NCBI GenBank assembly: GCA_020725765.1
Contig: DYEI01000392.1
Coordinates: 1-54,017, forward strand
Length of the DNA stretch: 54,017 bases
Direction of reading: 5' to 3'
Source: Anaerolinea sp.
GTDB taxonomy: Bacteria; Chloroflexota; Anaerolineae; SpSt-313
The notes under the pieces are model-generated. The model did not search any database. It had not been told where the DNA came from and saw only the letters and a program-made list of their open reading frames with translations. Position numbers and translations under genes: made by a program. This document shows, in pieces, positions 28,036 to 36,797 of the stretch. How positions within the stretch are numbered: position 1 is the first letter of the stretch; every line of letters begins with the position of its first letter.

Positions 28036-30036
28036 TCAGCCTCCCTCGCGCAGGCGGACATCGACCCGGTGCCCGGCCGACGCAACAAGGCCGTGGGCAG
28101 GCACCTCGAGGCGGCCGCTGATTTCCGCGCGGCTGCCGGATGGCGAGACCTGGTACAGATGCAGGGTCTCGATGTACTCGATCCCCCGCACGGCCTGCAG
28201 GCAGGCATAGATGTCGGATGGATACAGATCGCGGCCAAACGGCCAGCCGGATCCGGCGTGCCCCCCAACGATCGGGTTAAGGAAGCGGTAAAGCCGTGCC
28301 TCGGCGTCGGTGCGCACCCGCTCGGGGTCGGCGTCCGGAGCGGCGACGGCTGATAGCTCGACCGCTATCCAGTGGTACTGGGGCTCGCGGATGTCGAGGC
28401 GCACCGAGAGAAGGCGGTACTCGTCCACGTAGCGCTGAACGGACTGCCGCAGGTCGTCGCTCAGAGCAAGCTGCTCCCGGGTGATAGGGCCTTCGGGTTG
28501 GTTCACCCTGGGCACGAGCAGGAGGTAGACACGTCCTGCGAGGGACGGGTCGCGGTCGCCGGTGGGCTGAATGCAGCGGGCGCGCTGGACTCGGGAATCG
28601 GCAAGCAGGGCGAGCGCTTCATAGTCCGAGGCGGTGACCGCCCTGCCTCGAGTGCGCAGGAGCTGCGGGGCGCGCATCTCGGCCATCTCGACCGTCTCCG
28701 GGTCGATGCCTCCTGTAGCGTCCGTGTGATTCGTCACCCGGTCCACGTAGGGAATAGAGGTCTTGAGGGCGGTGAGCGTGCCTGCCTGGACGTTCCCGGC
28801 GACTCCTCCGCCATAGCGGTAGGAGGAGAAGCGGATCTGAGCCCCGCGTGGTGGGATGGCGCCGTAGGACCGGGCCGACCCGTCGGGCTGGCGCAGGGCA
28901 GGGCCGAAGCGGATCTCGCCGGTGGCGCTGTCGCAGGTAAAGTGCTTGTCGAAGGGGCCCGAGTCGGCGAGGTCGGGCACTTCGGTCCATGGCTCCCAGG
29001 TGTCCTGACCCGGGGCACGCACCTCTACCGTCTCGCCACGGCGGCGGCGCAGGAGGGGGTAGTGCTCCAGGTTGAAGCGCTGGCCCGGTGACCCATCGGA
29101 GCGGCCGAGGACCTCGCCGCGCACGACCGAGGCATGCGTTGCCCACACCGAGCCGCCCCAACTGCGGACGACAACGTTCTGTACCCGGGGCGACTGATCG
29201 TAGAAGGTGCCTGCAACAGCCGGCTCGACCAGCCGGCAGCGCACCCAGTAGGCACGCTGCCCGCTTATCTCGCGCAAGGCGAGCCTGGGCAGGCGCAAGA
29301 AGATGATGCCGGCCTGGTTCATGCCGCCCGTGCCGTCGGCCTCGACGGTGGCGGGCAGCCACCGTCGCTCTCCCTCGCCGCCATGCCAGCCCTCCCACTG
29401 CCAGGGGGGATTGGAGGGGTCAATGCCGAGGCCCGTGGCCGTCGGGCAGGTGACCTCGATGCCGATCACGTGGTGGCTGAGGTCGTTGGCAAAGCCAAAG
29501 TAGAGCGCATTTCCGACCCGGGGCCGGGCACCGAAAGCCTCGAGCTCGAACCCCGAGACGCCCAGATGCTGCAGATTGTGGGCGCGAAGCTGCTCGCCCC
29601 CCGCTTCGCCGGTTGCCTCGCGCGTCGCGAGGGCGCAGAGCTCCGGCGGGCGGATCTCCAGCTCTGCATCGGTGCTAAAGGTCACGGCGGCCCGGGTCTC
29701 GGTGCGGACCGTGGCTACTTCTGTGCCCTCCGGTATGGTGATGGTCTGTGCCTGGGGCGCCGATAGGTAGAAGGTCAGCTCGGTGCGGGCCGGCTCCGGC
29801 TCCCGTAGCTTGAGCCCCAAGAGCTCCATCAGCTTGATGTAGTGCTTCTCTGGCACCTGGTTGAGCCGGTAGAGGATCATCTCCGTCATCCACGCTAGGA
29901 GCTCGACCAGCGTGATGCCCGGGTCAGAGACGTTGTGGTCCGTCCAGGCCGGGCAGGAGGCCGCGATGCGCTTCTTCGCCTCGTCGACGATGTCCTGAAA
30001 GGTGCGGTCATCGAGATTGCGGGTTGGCAGCCCCAT
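28036..30036 (-). CDS. Putative baseplate assembly protein (gpJ/Afp11-like)
   Basis: MGLPTRNLDDRTFQDIVDEAKKRIAASCPAWTDHNVSDPGITLVELLAWMTEMILYRLNQVPEKHYIKLMELLGL. Confidence 0.9.
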   Translation of the reverse strand: MGLPTRNLDDRTFQDIVDEAKKRIAASCPAWTDHNVSDPGITLVELLAWMTEMILYRLNQVPEKHYIKLMELLGLKLREPEPARTELTFYLSAPQAQTITIPEGTEVATVRTETRAAVTFSTDAELEIRPPELCALATREATGEAGGEQLRAHNLQHLGVSGFELEAFGARPRVGNALYFGFANDLSHHVIGIEVTCPTATGLGIDPSNPPWQWEGWHGGEGERRWLPATVEADGTGGMNQAGIIFLRLPRLALREISGQRAYWVRCRLVEPAVAGTFYDQSPRVQNVVVRSWGGSVWATHASVVRGEVLGRSDGSPGQRFNLEHYPLLRRRRGETVEVRAPGQDTWEPWTEVPDLADSGPFDKHFTCDSATGEIRFGPALRQPDGSARSYGAIPPRGAQIRFSSYRYGGGVAGNVQAGTLTALKTSIPYVDRVTNHTDATGGIDPETVEMAEMRAPQLLRTRGRAVTASDYEALALLADSRVQRARCIQPTGDRDPSLAGRVYLLLVPRVNQPEGPITREQLALSDDLRQSVQRYVDEYRLLSVRLDIREPQYHWIAVELSAVAAPDADPERVRTDAEARLYRFLNPIVGGHAGSGWPFGRDLYPSDIYACLQAVRGIEYIETLHLYQVSPSGSRAEISGRLEVPAHGLVASAGHRVDVRLREGG

Positions 30037-30047
30037 GGGCAGACCTC

Positions 30048-30461
30048 CTACTGGCCGGGAGCCCTCTCCCCTTCGGGTATCAGATAGAAGGGATAGACCA
30101 GGCTCCGGTTGCTGTGTGTCGCGAGGATGCGGTACTCCACGGAGATGAGCAGCCGGCTGCGGTCGTTTGGATCGGGCTCGGCATCGACGCGCTGCACCTC
30201 GATGCGAGGCTCCCAGCGCCCGAGGGCCTCGGCGACATAGCGGGCCGCGACGCCGGCGGTGGTGGCGTTGCATGGTGCAAAGACCAACTCGTGAATACGG
30301 CAGCCGAACTCGGGGCGCATGACGCGCTGCCCCGGTGCGGTGCCGAGGATGATCTGGATGGCCTGCTCGATCTCGTTCTCGTCGGATGTGAGCGCGACGG
30401 TACCCCGCTTGTCGAGCATGGGCGGGAACTGCCAGCCCCGTCCGATGATCGGGTTGAGCAC
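30048..30461 (-). CDS. GPW/gp25 family baseplate protein (Afp9-like)
   Basis: GWQFPPMLDKRGTVALTSDENEIEQAIQIILGTAPGQRVMRPEFGCRIHELVFAP. Confidence 0.93.
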   Translation of the reverse strand: MLNPIIGRGWQFPPMLDKRGTVALTSDENEIEQAIQIILGTAPGQRVMRPEFGCRIHELVFAPCNATTAGVAARYVAEALGRWEPRIEVQRVDAEPDPNDRSRLLISVEYRILATHSNRSLVYPFYLIPEGERAPGQ

Positions 30462-30475
30462 TGCTTCCTCCTCCG

Positions 30476-32221
30476 TCAGTTGATCATGACCATGTTACCC
30501 TTGACGGTCAGCATGCCGCCGCCGTTGACCTCGCCGGTGGCGTTGGCCTGCAGCGAGAACATCTGGCCCTTGAGCTCGAGGTTGCCGTTCGCCTCAAGGC
30601 TCAGGTTAGCGCCGCTCTTGATCGTCAGGTTGCCGTTCGACTCGATTGATATCGCGCTCGATCCGTCATCCATGGTCAGGGTGACGCCGCCAGAGGTCTC
30701 GAGCGTCACCTTCTTCTTCTCATCGGCGAGGGTGAGGCGGTGCCCGCCGGCGGTCTCGACGACGATTCCGCCGTCGCTACCGTCAGTGAGGATCAGCCTG
30801 TGCCCGGCACGCGTCTTGAGGATGCGCTGGTGCACCTCGCCGTTGGCAAGGGCGTCGCTGTTGGAGAGGGGCGGCTTGTCCTGCCCGTTCCAGAGGCCGC
30901 CGATGACGTAGGGGCGGTTGACGTCTCCCTGCTCAAACAGGACGAGCACCTCGTCATTGATCTCCGGCAGCCAGTAGATGCCGCGCTCGGGCCCGGCGCC
31001 GATGCTGGCAACGCGGGCCCAGGCGCTCTCGACGCTATCGGGAAGCCAGGGGAAGCGCACTTTGACCCGCCCCCAGCCTTTGGGGTCGTTGTTGCTGGTC
31101 ACAATCCCGATCGCTGGGCCGTATGCGCCCTGCCCATTCCGGCGGTCCGCCTCCAGCAAGGCGGCGAGGGTGGCCGGCCGGCGCCCATGGATGCTGAAGC
31201 GGGTGACGTATCCACCATCCTTGCGGTAGATGTGGGTGGCCTCGGTGACGGTGTAGGTGCCGCTCAGGCGCCTGCCGAGGGCCTGGAGCTCGACGGCGCG
31301 GCCGGCCCGCAGCTGCGGCTCACCATAGCAGACCCCGTCCGCCTCGATGTAGGCGCCGGTGATCTCGTCGAGTATCGCCTGGGCGACGGTGTCGGCCTCC
31401 GCCTGGCTGCTCACGGCAACATCGACGACCACGCGGCGGGCTGACGAAAAGGCCGAAGAGGCAATCTCCTGGCCGCTCTGGCGCTCGCCGATCTGTGGCG
31501 CGGCCTGCCCGCGCCGGGCATGGCCGGTGATGGCCTGGCGCGTCTTCGGATCCCAGCCCTTGACGACTACCTCGTCGACCTGTTCGACAAGGCTCAGCCG
31601 CGGTCGGAAGGATCGCAGCTGGTTCCCCCACTCGAGGCGCAGGGCGGCCGAGCCTCTCGGCGGGCGACGGAAGTAGAGCGTCCGATCCTCGACGTAAAGC
31701 TCATAGCCGATCCGCCGCGCGCGCTCGCTCAGAAACTCCATGTGGGTCTGGTTATGCTGCAGGACATAGGCGTGCACCTCGCTGGTGGGATCGACCTGGG
31801 CGCGGAGCCCTGCCTCGTTGGCGATGCGGGTGGCGAGGTCGCTGTCGGTGACGTCAAGGTATGCCTGGCTGTGGGTGCCCCGATGGAGGCGGTGGGAGCG
31901 GTCGTAGGCGCGCACGAGGAGCGTCGCCTGAGTGCCCTCGCCAAAGTCAGGCTCGAGGCTGGTGATCTCGCCCCTGAAAAGGAGCTGGCTGGTGCCGCCC
32001 CCTTCGGGCTGTGCCGAGACCTCGATCTCCTTGCCAAGCTCAAACGGGCCCTCGTCAATCCAGCGCAGCCGCTCATCGTGCAGGTGAATGGTGACGGCGT
32101 CCGGCAGGTGGAGGCTGGAGTCCACTGTGACCTCGATGAGATCGTCCATCACCTCGGACGGCACGTCATTGCCATCGACCTTGAGAAAAAAGTGGTCCAT
32201 CAACCTGGGCTCAGCGGGCAT
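30476..32221 (-). CDS. VgrG-like/gp27-gp5 spike protein (Afp8-like)
   Basis: GIVTSNNDPKGWGRVKVRFPWLPDSVESAWARVASIGAGPERGIYWLPEINDEVLVLFEQGDVNRPYVIGGLWNG; C-terminal beta-helix-like ISIESNGNLTIKSGANLSLEANGNLELKG. Confidence 0.93.
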   Translation of the reverse strand: MPAEPRLMDHFFLKVDGNDVPSEVMDDLIEVTVDSSLHLPDAVTIHLHDERLRWIDEGPFELGKEIEVSAQPEGGGTSQLLFRGEITSLEPDFGEGTQATLLVRAYDRSHRLHRGTHSQAYLDVTDSDLATRIANEAGLRAQVDPTSEVHAYVLQHNQTHMEFLSERARRIGYELYVEDRTLYFRRPPRGSAALRLEWGNQLRSFRPRLSLVEQVDEVVVKGWDPKTRQAITGHARRGQAAPQIGERQSGQEIASSAFSSARRVVVDVAVSSQAEADTVAQAILDEITGAYIEADGVCYGEPQLRAGRAVELQALGRRLSGTYTVTEATHIYRKDGGYVTRFSIHGRRPATLAALLEADRRNGQGAYGPAIGIVTSNNDPKGWGRVKVRFPWLPDSVESAWARVASIGAGPERGIYWLPEINDEVLVLFEQGDVNRPYVIGGLWNGQDKPPLSNSDALANGEVHQRILKTRAGHRLILTDGSDGGIVVETAGGHRLTLADEKKKVTLETSGGVTLTMDDGSSAISIESNGNLTIKSGANLSLEANGNLELKGQMFSLQANATGEVNGGGMLTVKGNMVMIN

Positions 32222-32236
32222 CCCTCGTTTCCTCTC

Positions 32237-32914
32237 TCAGTCGAGCGGCGGGATGATCAGCAGTTGCCCCTCGCGCAGCCGCAAGGGGTTGACGATGCCG
32301 TTGGCCTGGGCTATGGCGCGCCAGCGGGTGGCGTCCTCATAGACCTTGTAGGCGATAAGGTCGAGGCGCTCGCCCGCGCGTACGACGTGGGTGCGTAACG
32401 GCGGCCCGCCTCCCGAGGTCGGGTTCTGGCCGTGGTGCGCCTGCTTGTCCACGACCTGCTGAAAGCTGACGTCTACCGTAGTGCGCACCGGGGTGCCGTC
32501 ATCGAGGAACAGGGTGAACTTTTGCGATATGTCGGTGATGACTGCCTCAAACTCGAACTTGCCCCAACGGAAGGCCACGTGAGGCGGCTCACCCTTCTGG
32601 TTCCTCTGGTTCGTTCTCTCGGTTGAGATCTGCATCATCTTCCACAGGCCGCGGGTGTGCTCGCGCACGTCGGTCTTTTCGGCATAGGTGTCGAAGAAGA
32701 GCTGCAGCTTGAGCGTCTCGGCGCCGGCCTGCGAGAACTTGAGCTTGGGGACGTTCTTGCCCTTGGCTGGACCCGTCTCCCAGTTGTTGCGCTTGGTCAG
32801 CGTGTACTCGCTGGGGTTGAACATGCAATAGACCTCTTCGCCGGTGACGAGGTCCTGAATGACGGCGGGTACGAGCCCTCCTCGGGTGCTCGAGCTGGCT
32901 CCGGGCTGCGGCAT
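32237..32914 (-). CDS. LysM-containing tail/baseplate adaptor (Afp7-like)
   Basis: CMFNPSEYTLTKRNNWE...; LysM-like THVVRAGERLDLIAYKVYEDATRWRAIAQANGIVNPLRLREGQLLIIPPLD. Confidence 0.9.
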   Translation of the reverse strand: MPQPGASSSTRGGLVPAVIQDLVTGEEVYCMFNPSEYTLTKRNNWETGPAKGKNVPKLKFSQAGAETLKLQLFFDTYAEKTDVREHTRGLWKMMQISTERTNQRNQKGEPPHVAFRWGKFEFEAVITDISQKFTLFLDDGTPVRTTVDVSFQQVVDKQAHHGQNPTSGGGPPLRTHVVRAGERLDLIAYKVYEDATRWRAIAQANGIVNPLRLREGQLLIIPPLD

Positions 32915-32930
32915 GGCTCACCTCTCCTCG

Positions 32931-34733
32931 TCATGCGCTCCGGCCGCAGGCACGCTCCCGCTCCACGTGCAGGCGGCGGCGCAGAATCTCATAGACCTGA
33001 CGGGCCAACGTATCGAGGTCGGGCGCAGGGACAGTGCCTGCCTCTGGCGGCCCGGGCTGGGGCGCGGCGACCTCTCTGGCAGAAGGTGGCGAGGCTCCGC
33101 CGCCCTCCTCAGCGGCCTGGCGCTGCACGGGAGGCTGCGCGCCGGCAGGCTCCGACCCCATCACAGGGGCCTGGGCCCGGCTGGGCGCCGCGGTCACGAC
33201 GCCGCCCCGCGAGGCTATCGGGCGTGCCAGGGGCAGGCCGGCGGCGGCAGGGGGGCTCGCCGCGGGCATCCCCACTGGCGGCACAGGGGGGCGAGCCGGC
33301 GGCAGGTCGGCCCGTACGCTCACAGGTAGAGAGCGAGTGCGGTCCTGTGCCACAGAAGGGGGCTGGTCTGTGAGTGCAGCTGACGGCGGGCGTGCCTCAA
33401 GCGGCTCTGGGGCCGCATAGACCGGCAAGCCTGGTGTTCCGGTATCTGGCACTGGCACGGCCCTGGGCAGCGGCGACGGCTCGGAGGGGATGCCGGGGGC
33501 CGCCCGCTGTGCGGCCGCCGGCGCCGACAGCGCTGTCGCCCGCCTCACCAGCGGCAGAGGCTCCCACAGGCTCGCGGTTCGCGCCGGAGGGCGTGCTGGC
33601 CTCGCGGGCGTACGAGTTGCGCGGGTTTCCGAAGGCGCCACCGAAGGTGCGCCTCCCGAAGGCCCGGAACGAGCGGCTGGCGCTGGGGCTTGCGGGCGGT
33701 AGGCGAGAGCAGCCTCGCCCGGTTCGGGGACCTCCTGCGGCCAGGGAGGCGCCGCAGGCGGGGCGCCCGGCTCCTCTGCGGGAAGCGAGGCGTCTGCGGG
33801 CGGCGAAATCCGCTCCGAACGGGGCGATGAGAGTCTGTCCACGGGCGGAAGCGGCGGTCGCGCCACGAGTGGTCTGCTCGCTGGAGGGGTCGTGGCTCCC
33901 TGCGGCCGTCTGGAAGGGAGAGAAGGGCTGGCCCGCCCGAGGGGCGTGCGCGAGAGCGCTGGTGGACGGCGAGCCGCGAGCGGCAATGGTCCAGGCCTCT
34001 GCGGTCCGAGTGCCGGCGCAGCCTGCGGTGACGGCTGCGCAGGGGGCGCTGGCGGCCTTGCCGAAGGTGCCATCTCTGGCGCCCGCGGCGCGGCGTGAGC
34101 GTCTGGCTGTTGGCCAGAGGGCGGCTCAGGTGCTGCAGGTGAAGGCGCCGCGCCGGTCTCGGCGGGCCGTGTGCCGGGCTCGATGGGCTGGGCCGAGGGC
34201 TGCTCCGAAGGGGCGCGAGGTGGCTCCCCGGGTGGCGCTGCCGAGGGCGGTGCGGCCGGCCGAGGCATCTGCTCCGGCGGGGCGCCAGCGCGCTGTATTC
34301 CCTTCTCGACAATCGTCGCGCCCCGCCCAGGCTGCACGGGCCTGCGCGGCGGGGCGGGGCGAGGGGGACCGGCTGGACTCTCGCGCCGGGCAGGTCGCGG
34401 CGGAGGGCTGGTCATCGGGGGAGCAGGTGGTGGCCCCGGCACCTCGGAGATCGGCGCCGCGGGTGCGCTCACCTGCCAGGGGACTGTCGCCCCACGGATC
34501 CCCTGCTGGAACGCGGCCCAGACGGTATCCCGGGCGAAGTAGCCGGGCTCTGGCGCGCGGAGCGCCGTCGGCCGCGGGCGGGGCACGAGCCACCGGACCG
34601 GCAGGAGCCTGCGCAGCGTGGCCGGGCGCCAACGCGGGCGGTCCGTCGCCCTCATAAGGCGCGGCCGCAACAGGCGGCGGCTTATCCGTGCCGCAAGGCT
34701 GCTCTTTGCCACTGCGACGATCCTCTCAGCCAA
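32931..34733 (-). CDS. Long Pro/Ala/Arg-rich disordered eCIS-associated protein with C-terminal VYxxLxxxLxxERER motif
   Basis: TTG start at 34733 with GGAGAGG SD (MAERIVAVAKSSLAARISRRLL...); about 500 aa low-complexity Pro-rich region; C-terminus LARQVYEILRRRLHVERERACGRSA. Confidence 0.7.
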   Translation of the reverse strand: MAERIVAVAKSSLAARISRRLLRPRLMRATDRPRWRPATLRRLLPVRWLVPRPRPTALRAPEPGYFARDTVWAAFQQGIRGATVPWQVSAPAAPISEVPGPPPAPPMTSPPPRPARRESPAGPPRPAPPRRPVQPGRGATIVEKGIQRAGAPPEQMPRPAAPPSAAPPGEPPRAPSEQPSAQPIEPGTRPAETGAAPSPAAPEPPSGQQPDAHAAPRAPEMAPSARPPAPPAQPSPQAAPALGPQRPGPLPLAARRPPALSRTPLGRASPSLPSRRPQGATTPPASRPLVARPPLPPVDRLSSPRSERISPPADASLPAEEPGAPPAAPPWPQEVPEPGEAALAYRPQAPAPAARSGPSGGAPSVAPSETRATRTPARPARPPARTASLWEPLPLVRRATALSAPAAAQRAAPGIPSEPSPLPRAVPVPDTGTPGLPVYAAPEPLEARPPSAALTDQPPSVAQDRTRSLPVSVRADLPPARPPVPPVGMPAASPPAAAGLPLARPIASRGGVVTAAPSRAQAPVMGSEPAGAQPPVQRQAAEEGGGASPPSAREVAAPQPGPPEAGTVPAPDLDTLARQVYEILRRRLHVERERACGRSA

Positions 34734-34749
34734 CGCGCCTCTCCCCTGG

Positions 34750-35244
34750 CTACTCCACCTGCACCTCTGCGAAGGCCAGCTCAAGGCTCTCGATGGCGAT
34801 GGTGCTGTCGGACAGCCTGAAGGTTGGCCCACTCCACTTGACGGGGTAGGCGTTGACAAAGCTCATGCGGAGGACGGGGTTGAGCTCCTGGTCCAGCATG
34901 GTCAGGGTCACGTTGCAGGTGGCCTTTTTCACGTCACCGCTGGCGACCTGGCCATACCACTTGAGCAGTTCGGACGATTTGGTCAGCCCGCGCTTGAGCG
35001 TCAGCCGTCCGGCCTTGACCGGCCCGGGCAGGAGGTGCACCCCGGTGTTGTAGCCCCCCTCCTTCTGCTCGGTCACCTCGACCTCGAGGCTCGGCAGGGT
35101 GCACTCGCTGAAAACGGCCTGCCCGTTTCCGATGTCGACAAGAAAGCGAAAGACGGCATGGGCCTCCACTTGCGGCCCCTCCCCTTGCGACCCGGCGTCC
35201 TGCCCGGGGGCGGGTGTGGCCGGGCTCTCTGGTTTGTCGAGCAT
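34750..35244 (-). CDS. Phage tail tube family protein (second tube-like paralog, Afp5-like)
   Basis: HAVFRFLVDIGNGQAVFSECTLPSLEVEVTEQKEGGYNTGVHLLPGPVKAGRLTLKRGLTKSSELLKWYGQV...NAYPVKWSGPTF. Confidence 0.9.
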   Translation of the reverse strand: MLDKPESPATPAPGQDAGSQGEGPQVEAHAVFRFLVDIGNGQAVFSECTLPSLEVEVTEQKEGGYNTGVHLLPGPVKAGRLTLKRGLTKSSELLKWYGQVASGDVKKATCNVTLTMLDQELNPVLRMSFVNAYPVKWSGPTFRLSDSTIAIESLELAFAEVQVE

Positions 35245-35306
35245 GGATCCTCCGGCGCCTTTGCGACAGGCGCGGGCTCGTATGCCGCTGTGACCATCTG
35301 CCCCGG

Positions 35307-35627
35307 TCAGCGCACGCCGCGCTCCCGCTCCAGCCGCAGGGTCTCCAGCAGGAGTCGGTAGACGCGGTTGGCGACCTCTTCAGCAGAAGGCGGACGCATC
35401 TCCCGCTCGACCGTCTGTGCCGGTGCGGAGGCCGGCGGAGGGGCTGAGCCTTCGCCCCCCTCAGCGGCGGGTCCCTCCTCGCCTCCGGCAGCCATCTGCA
35501 CGAGAGGAAGGGGCCGGTCGTCGACCCGGTAGGTTGCGGCGCCCCACCCGGCAAGGCGGGCCCGCCGGGTGCGCTCCCATGCCAGCTCCAGAGCAACGCG
35601 GCCGGCGCGCCCGATGGATGCTGTCAC
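35307..35627 (-). CDS. Small eCIS-associated protein with C-terminal VYxxLxxxLxxERER motif
   Basis: C-terminus EEVANRVYRLLLETLRLERERGVR; GTG start overlaps upstream stop (GTGA). Confidence 0.72.
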   Translation of the reverse strand: MTASIGRAGRVALELAWERTRRARLAGWGAATYRVDDRPLPLVQMAAGGEEGPAAEGGEGSAPPPASAPAQTVEREMRPPSAEEVANRVYRLLLETLRLERERGVR

Positions 35628-35797
35628 GACCGACCCTCCGCCATGCTGTTCAGGCGGCGGTTGATAGCCGCCACCTCGTCAACCCAGCGCTGGCGCTCGC
35701 GGTGCTCCATGCGCAGGATATCCTCATACGACCAGTGCAGATGGTAGGCGACGTACGCCACTTCCTCGTACAGACGGTCGGGCGGGTAGACAATCAC
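35624..35797 (-). CDS. 57-aa DUF6760-like phage-tail cluster protein (absent from the ORF track)
   Basis: Manual translation: (V/M)IVYPPDRLYEEVAYVAYHLHWSYEDILRMEHRERQRWVDEVAAINRRLNSMAEGRS*. GTG start; 4-bp overlaps with both neighbours. Confidence 0.8.
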   Translation of the reverse strand: MIVYPPDRLYEEVAYVAYHLHWSYEDILRMEHRERQRWVDEVAAINRRLNSMAEGRS

Positions 35798-36156
35798 CCC
35801 CCCGGCGGCTCAGGCTCCCACTCGAAGGTCTGCTGGCAGTGCGGGCAGGTGACCTGGTAAGCCGCCGAGCCCGTCTCGTTGATCCGTCGGTAAAAGTCCT
35901 GCAGGTAGGCCAGGTCCGCCGAGAAGAGATGCTCGATGACCCCCGTGTTGATCTGACGCAGCGTGCCAAGGCGGGTGATCACGCGGGCGAGCAGGAGGAT
36001 CGTGAGATAGGCCTCGTTGGCTCGCACACGCGGGTCACGCATGGGGGCGATCTCGTCCATGGCGGTCGCGAGGCGCATCACACCCTCGCGGTGGATATTG
36101 CCCTCCTCGTCGACATAACCCATCGGCAGGGTGAAGGGAAACTCGGTCTGAAGCAC
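35794..36156 (-). CDS. Phage tail assembly chaperone-like protein
   Basis: LQTEFPFTLPMGYVDEEGNIHREGVMRLATAMDEIAPMRDPRVRANEAYLTILLLARVITRLG...; C-terminal CPHCQQTF; GTG start at 36156 likely. Confidence 0.72.
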   Translation of the reverse strand: MLQTEFPFTLPMGYVDEEGNIHREGVMRLATAMDEIAPMRDPRVRANEAYLTILLLARVITRLGTLRQINTGVIEHLFSADLAYLQDFYRRINETGSAAYQVTCPHCQQTFEWEPEPPGG

Positions 36157-36297
36157 GGTCGTTCCTTTCTGGCGCGGCCAGAGGCTCGGGCACAGGCTCA
36201 CCCTGCCCGCGAAGGCTCGGTGCCCGCGCGGGCAGGGCCGTTCCGCTGGAGTGGCCCTCCGCGGCGGCGTGGCTCATCGCTGGCGCCGCTGCCTCGG

Positions 36298-36747
36298 CTA
36301 GGGCCGCACACGCCACAGGCCCTCGTGAGCGATGGTCAGCTCCTCGATCCCGATCTCGTTCGAATCCGACTTCATCGAGGGGCCGGTGACCTTGACCGGC
36401 CAGCCGCGCTCAAAGTTCCAGCGGGCCACGGGGTTCAGGTGCTGGTCCATCATGACGATGGAGCCGTTGGCGCGGGCCTCATCCACCTTGCCATCCTCGA
36501 CCAGCTTGCGCCACTCCCAGATATCCATGTTGTCGGTGATGCCGCGCTTGAGGACAATGTTCTCCCACTTGAGCCGGCCGGGGATCTTCATGATCATCTC
36601 TTTGCCGCTCTTGTCGACGACCTTGTGCTCGATGACCTCGTGCTCGGACCCGAGCCCCGAGCACTCGGTGAAATACCCCGTCACCTTGCCCTGGATCTCG
36701 ACGGCGTACTGGAACTGGACAAGGGGGTCTTTGCGCTGCTGTGCCAT
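36298..36747 (-). CDS. Phage tail tube protein (gp19/Afp1-like)
   Basis: MAQQRKDPLVQFQYAVEIQGKVTGYFTECSGLGSEHEVIEHKVVDKSGKEMIMKIPGRLKWENIVLKRGITDNMDIWEW. Confidence 0.95.
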   Translation of the reverse strand: MAQQRKDPLVQFQYAVEIQGKVTGYFTECSGLGSEHEVIEHKVVDKSGKEMIMKIPGRLKWENIVLKRGITDNMDIWEWRKLVEDGKVDEARANGSIVMMDQHLNPVARWNFERGWPVKVTGPSMKSDSNEIGIEELTIAHEGLWRVRP

Positions 36748-36797
36748 GGCTATGCTCCTTCAGACCATGCGGTCGCTGGGGTTTCGTCTCCTGGGCC

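Noticed and set aside
33374-34657. 427-aa plus-strand ORF opposite the Pro-rich protein
   Set aside because: Mirror image of a low-complexity GC-rich gene; wrong orientation for the operon and no start context.
33000-34700. Possible DNA tandem repeat array within the Pro-rich gene
   Set aside because: The protein is compositionally biased but I see no fixed-period DNA repeat; low complexity rather than a tandem array.
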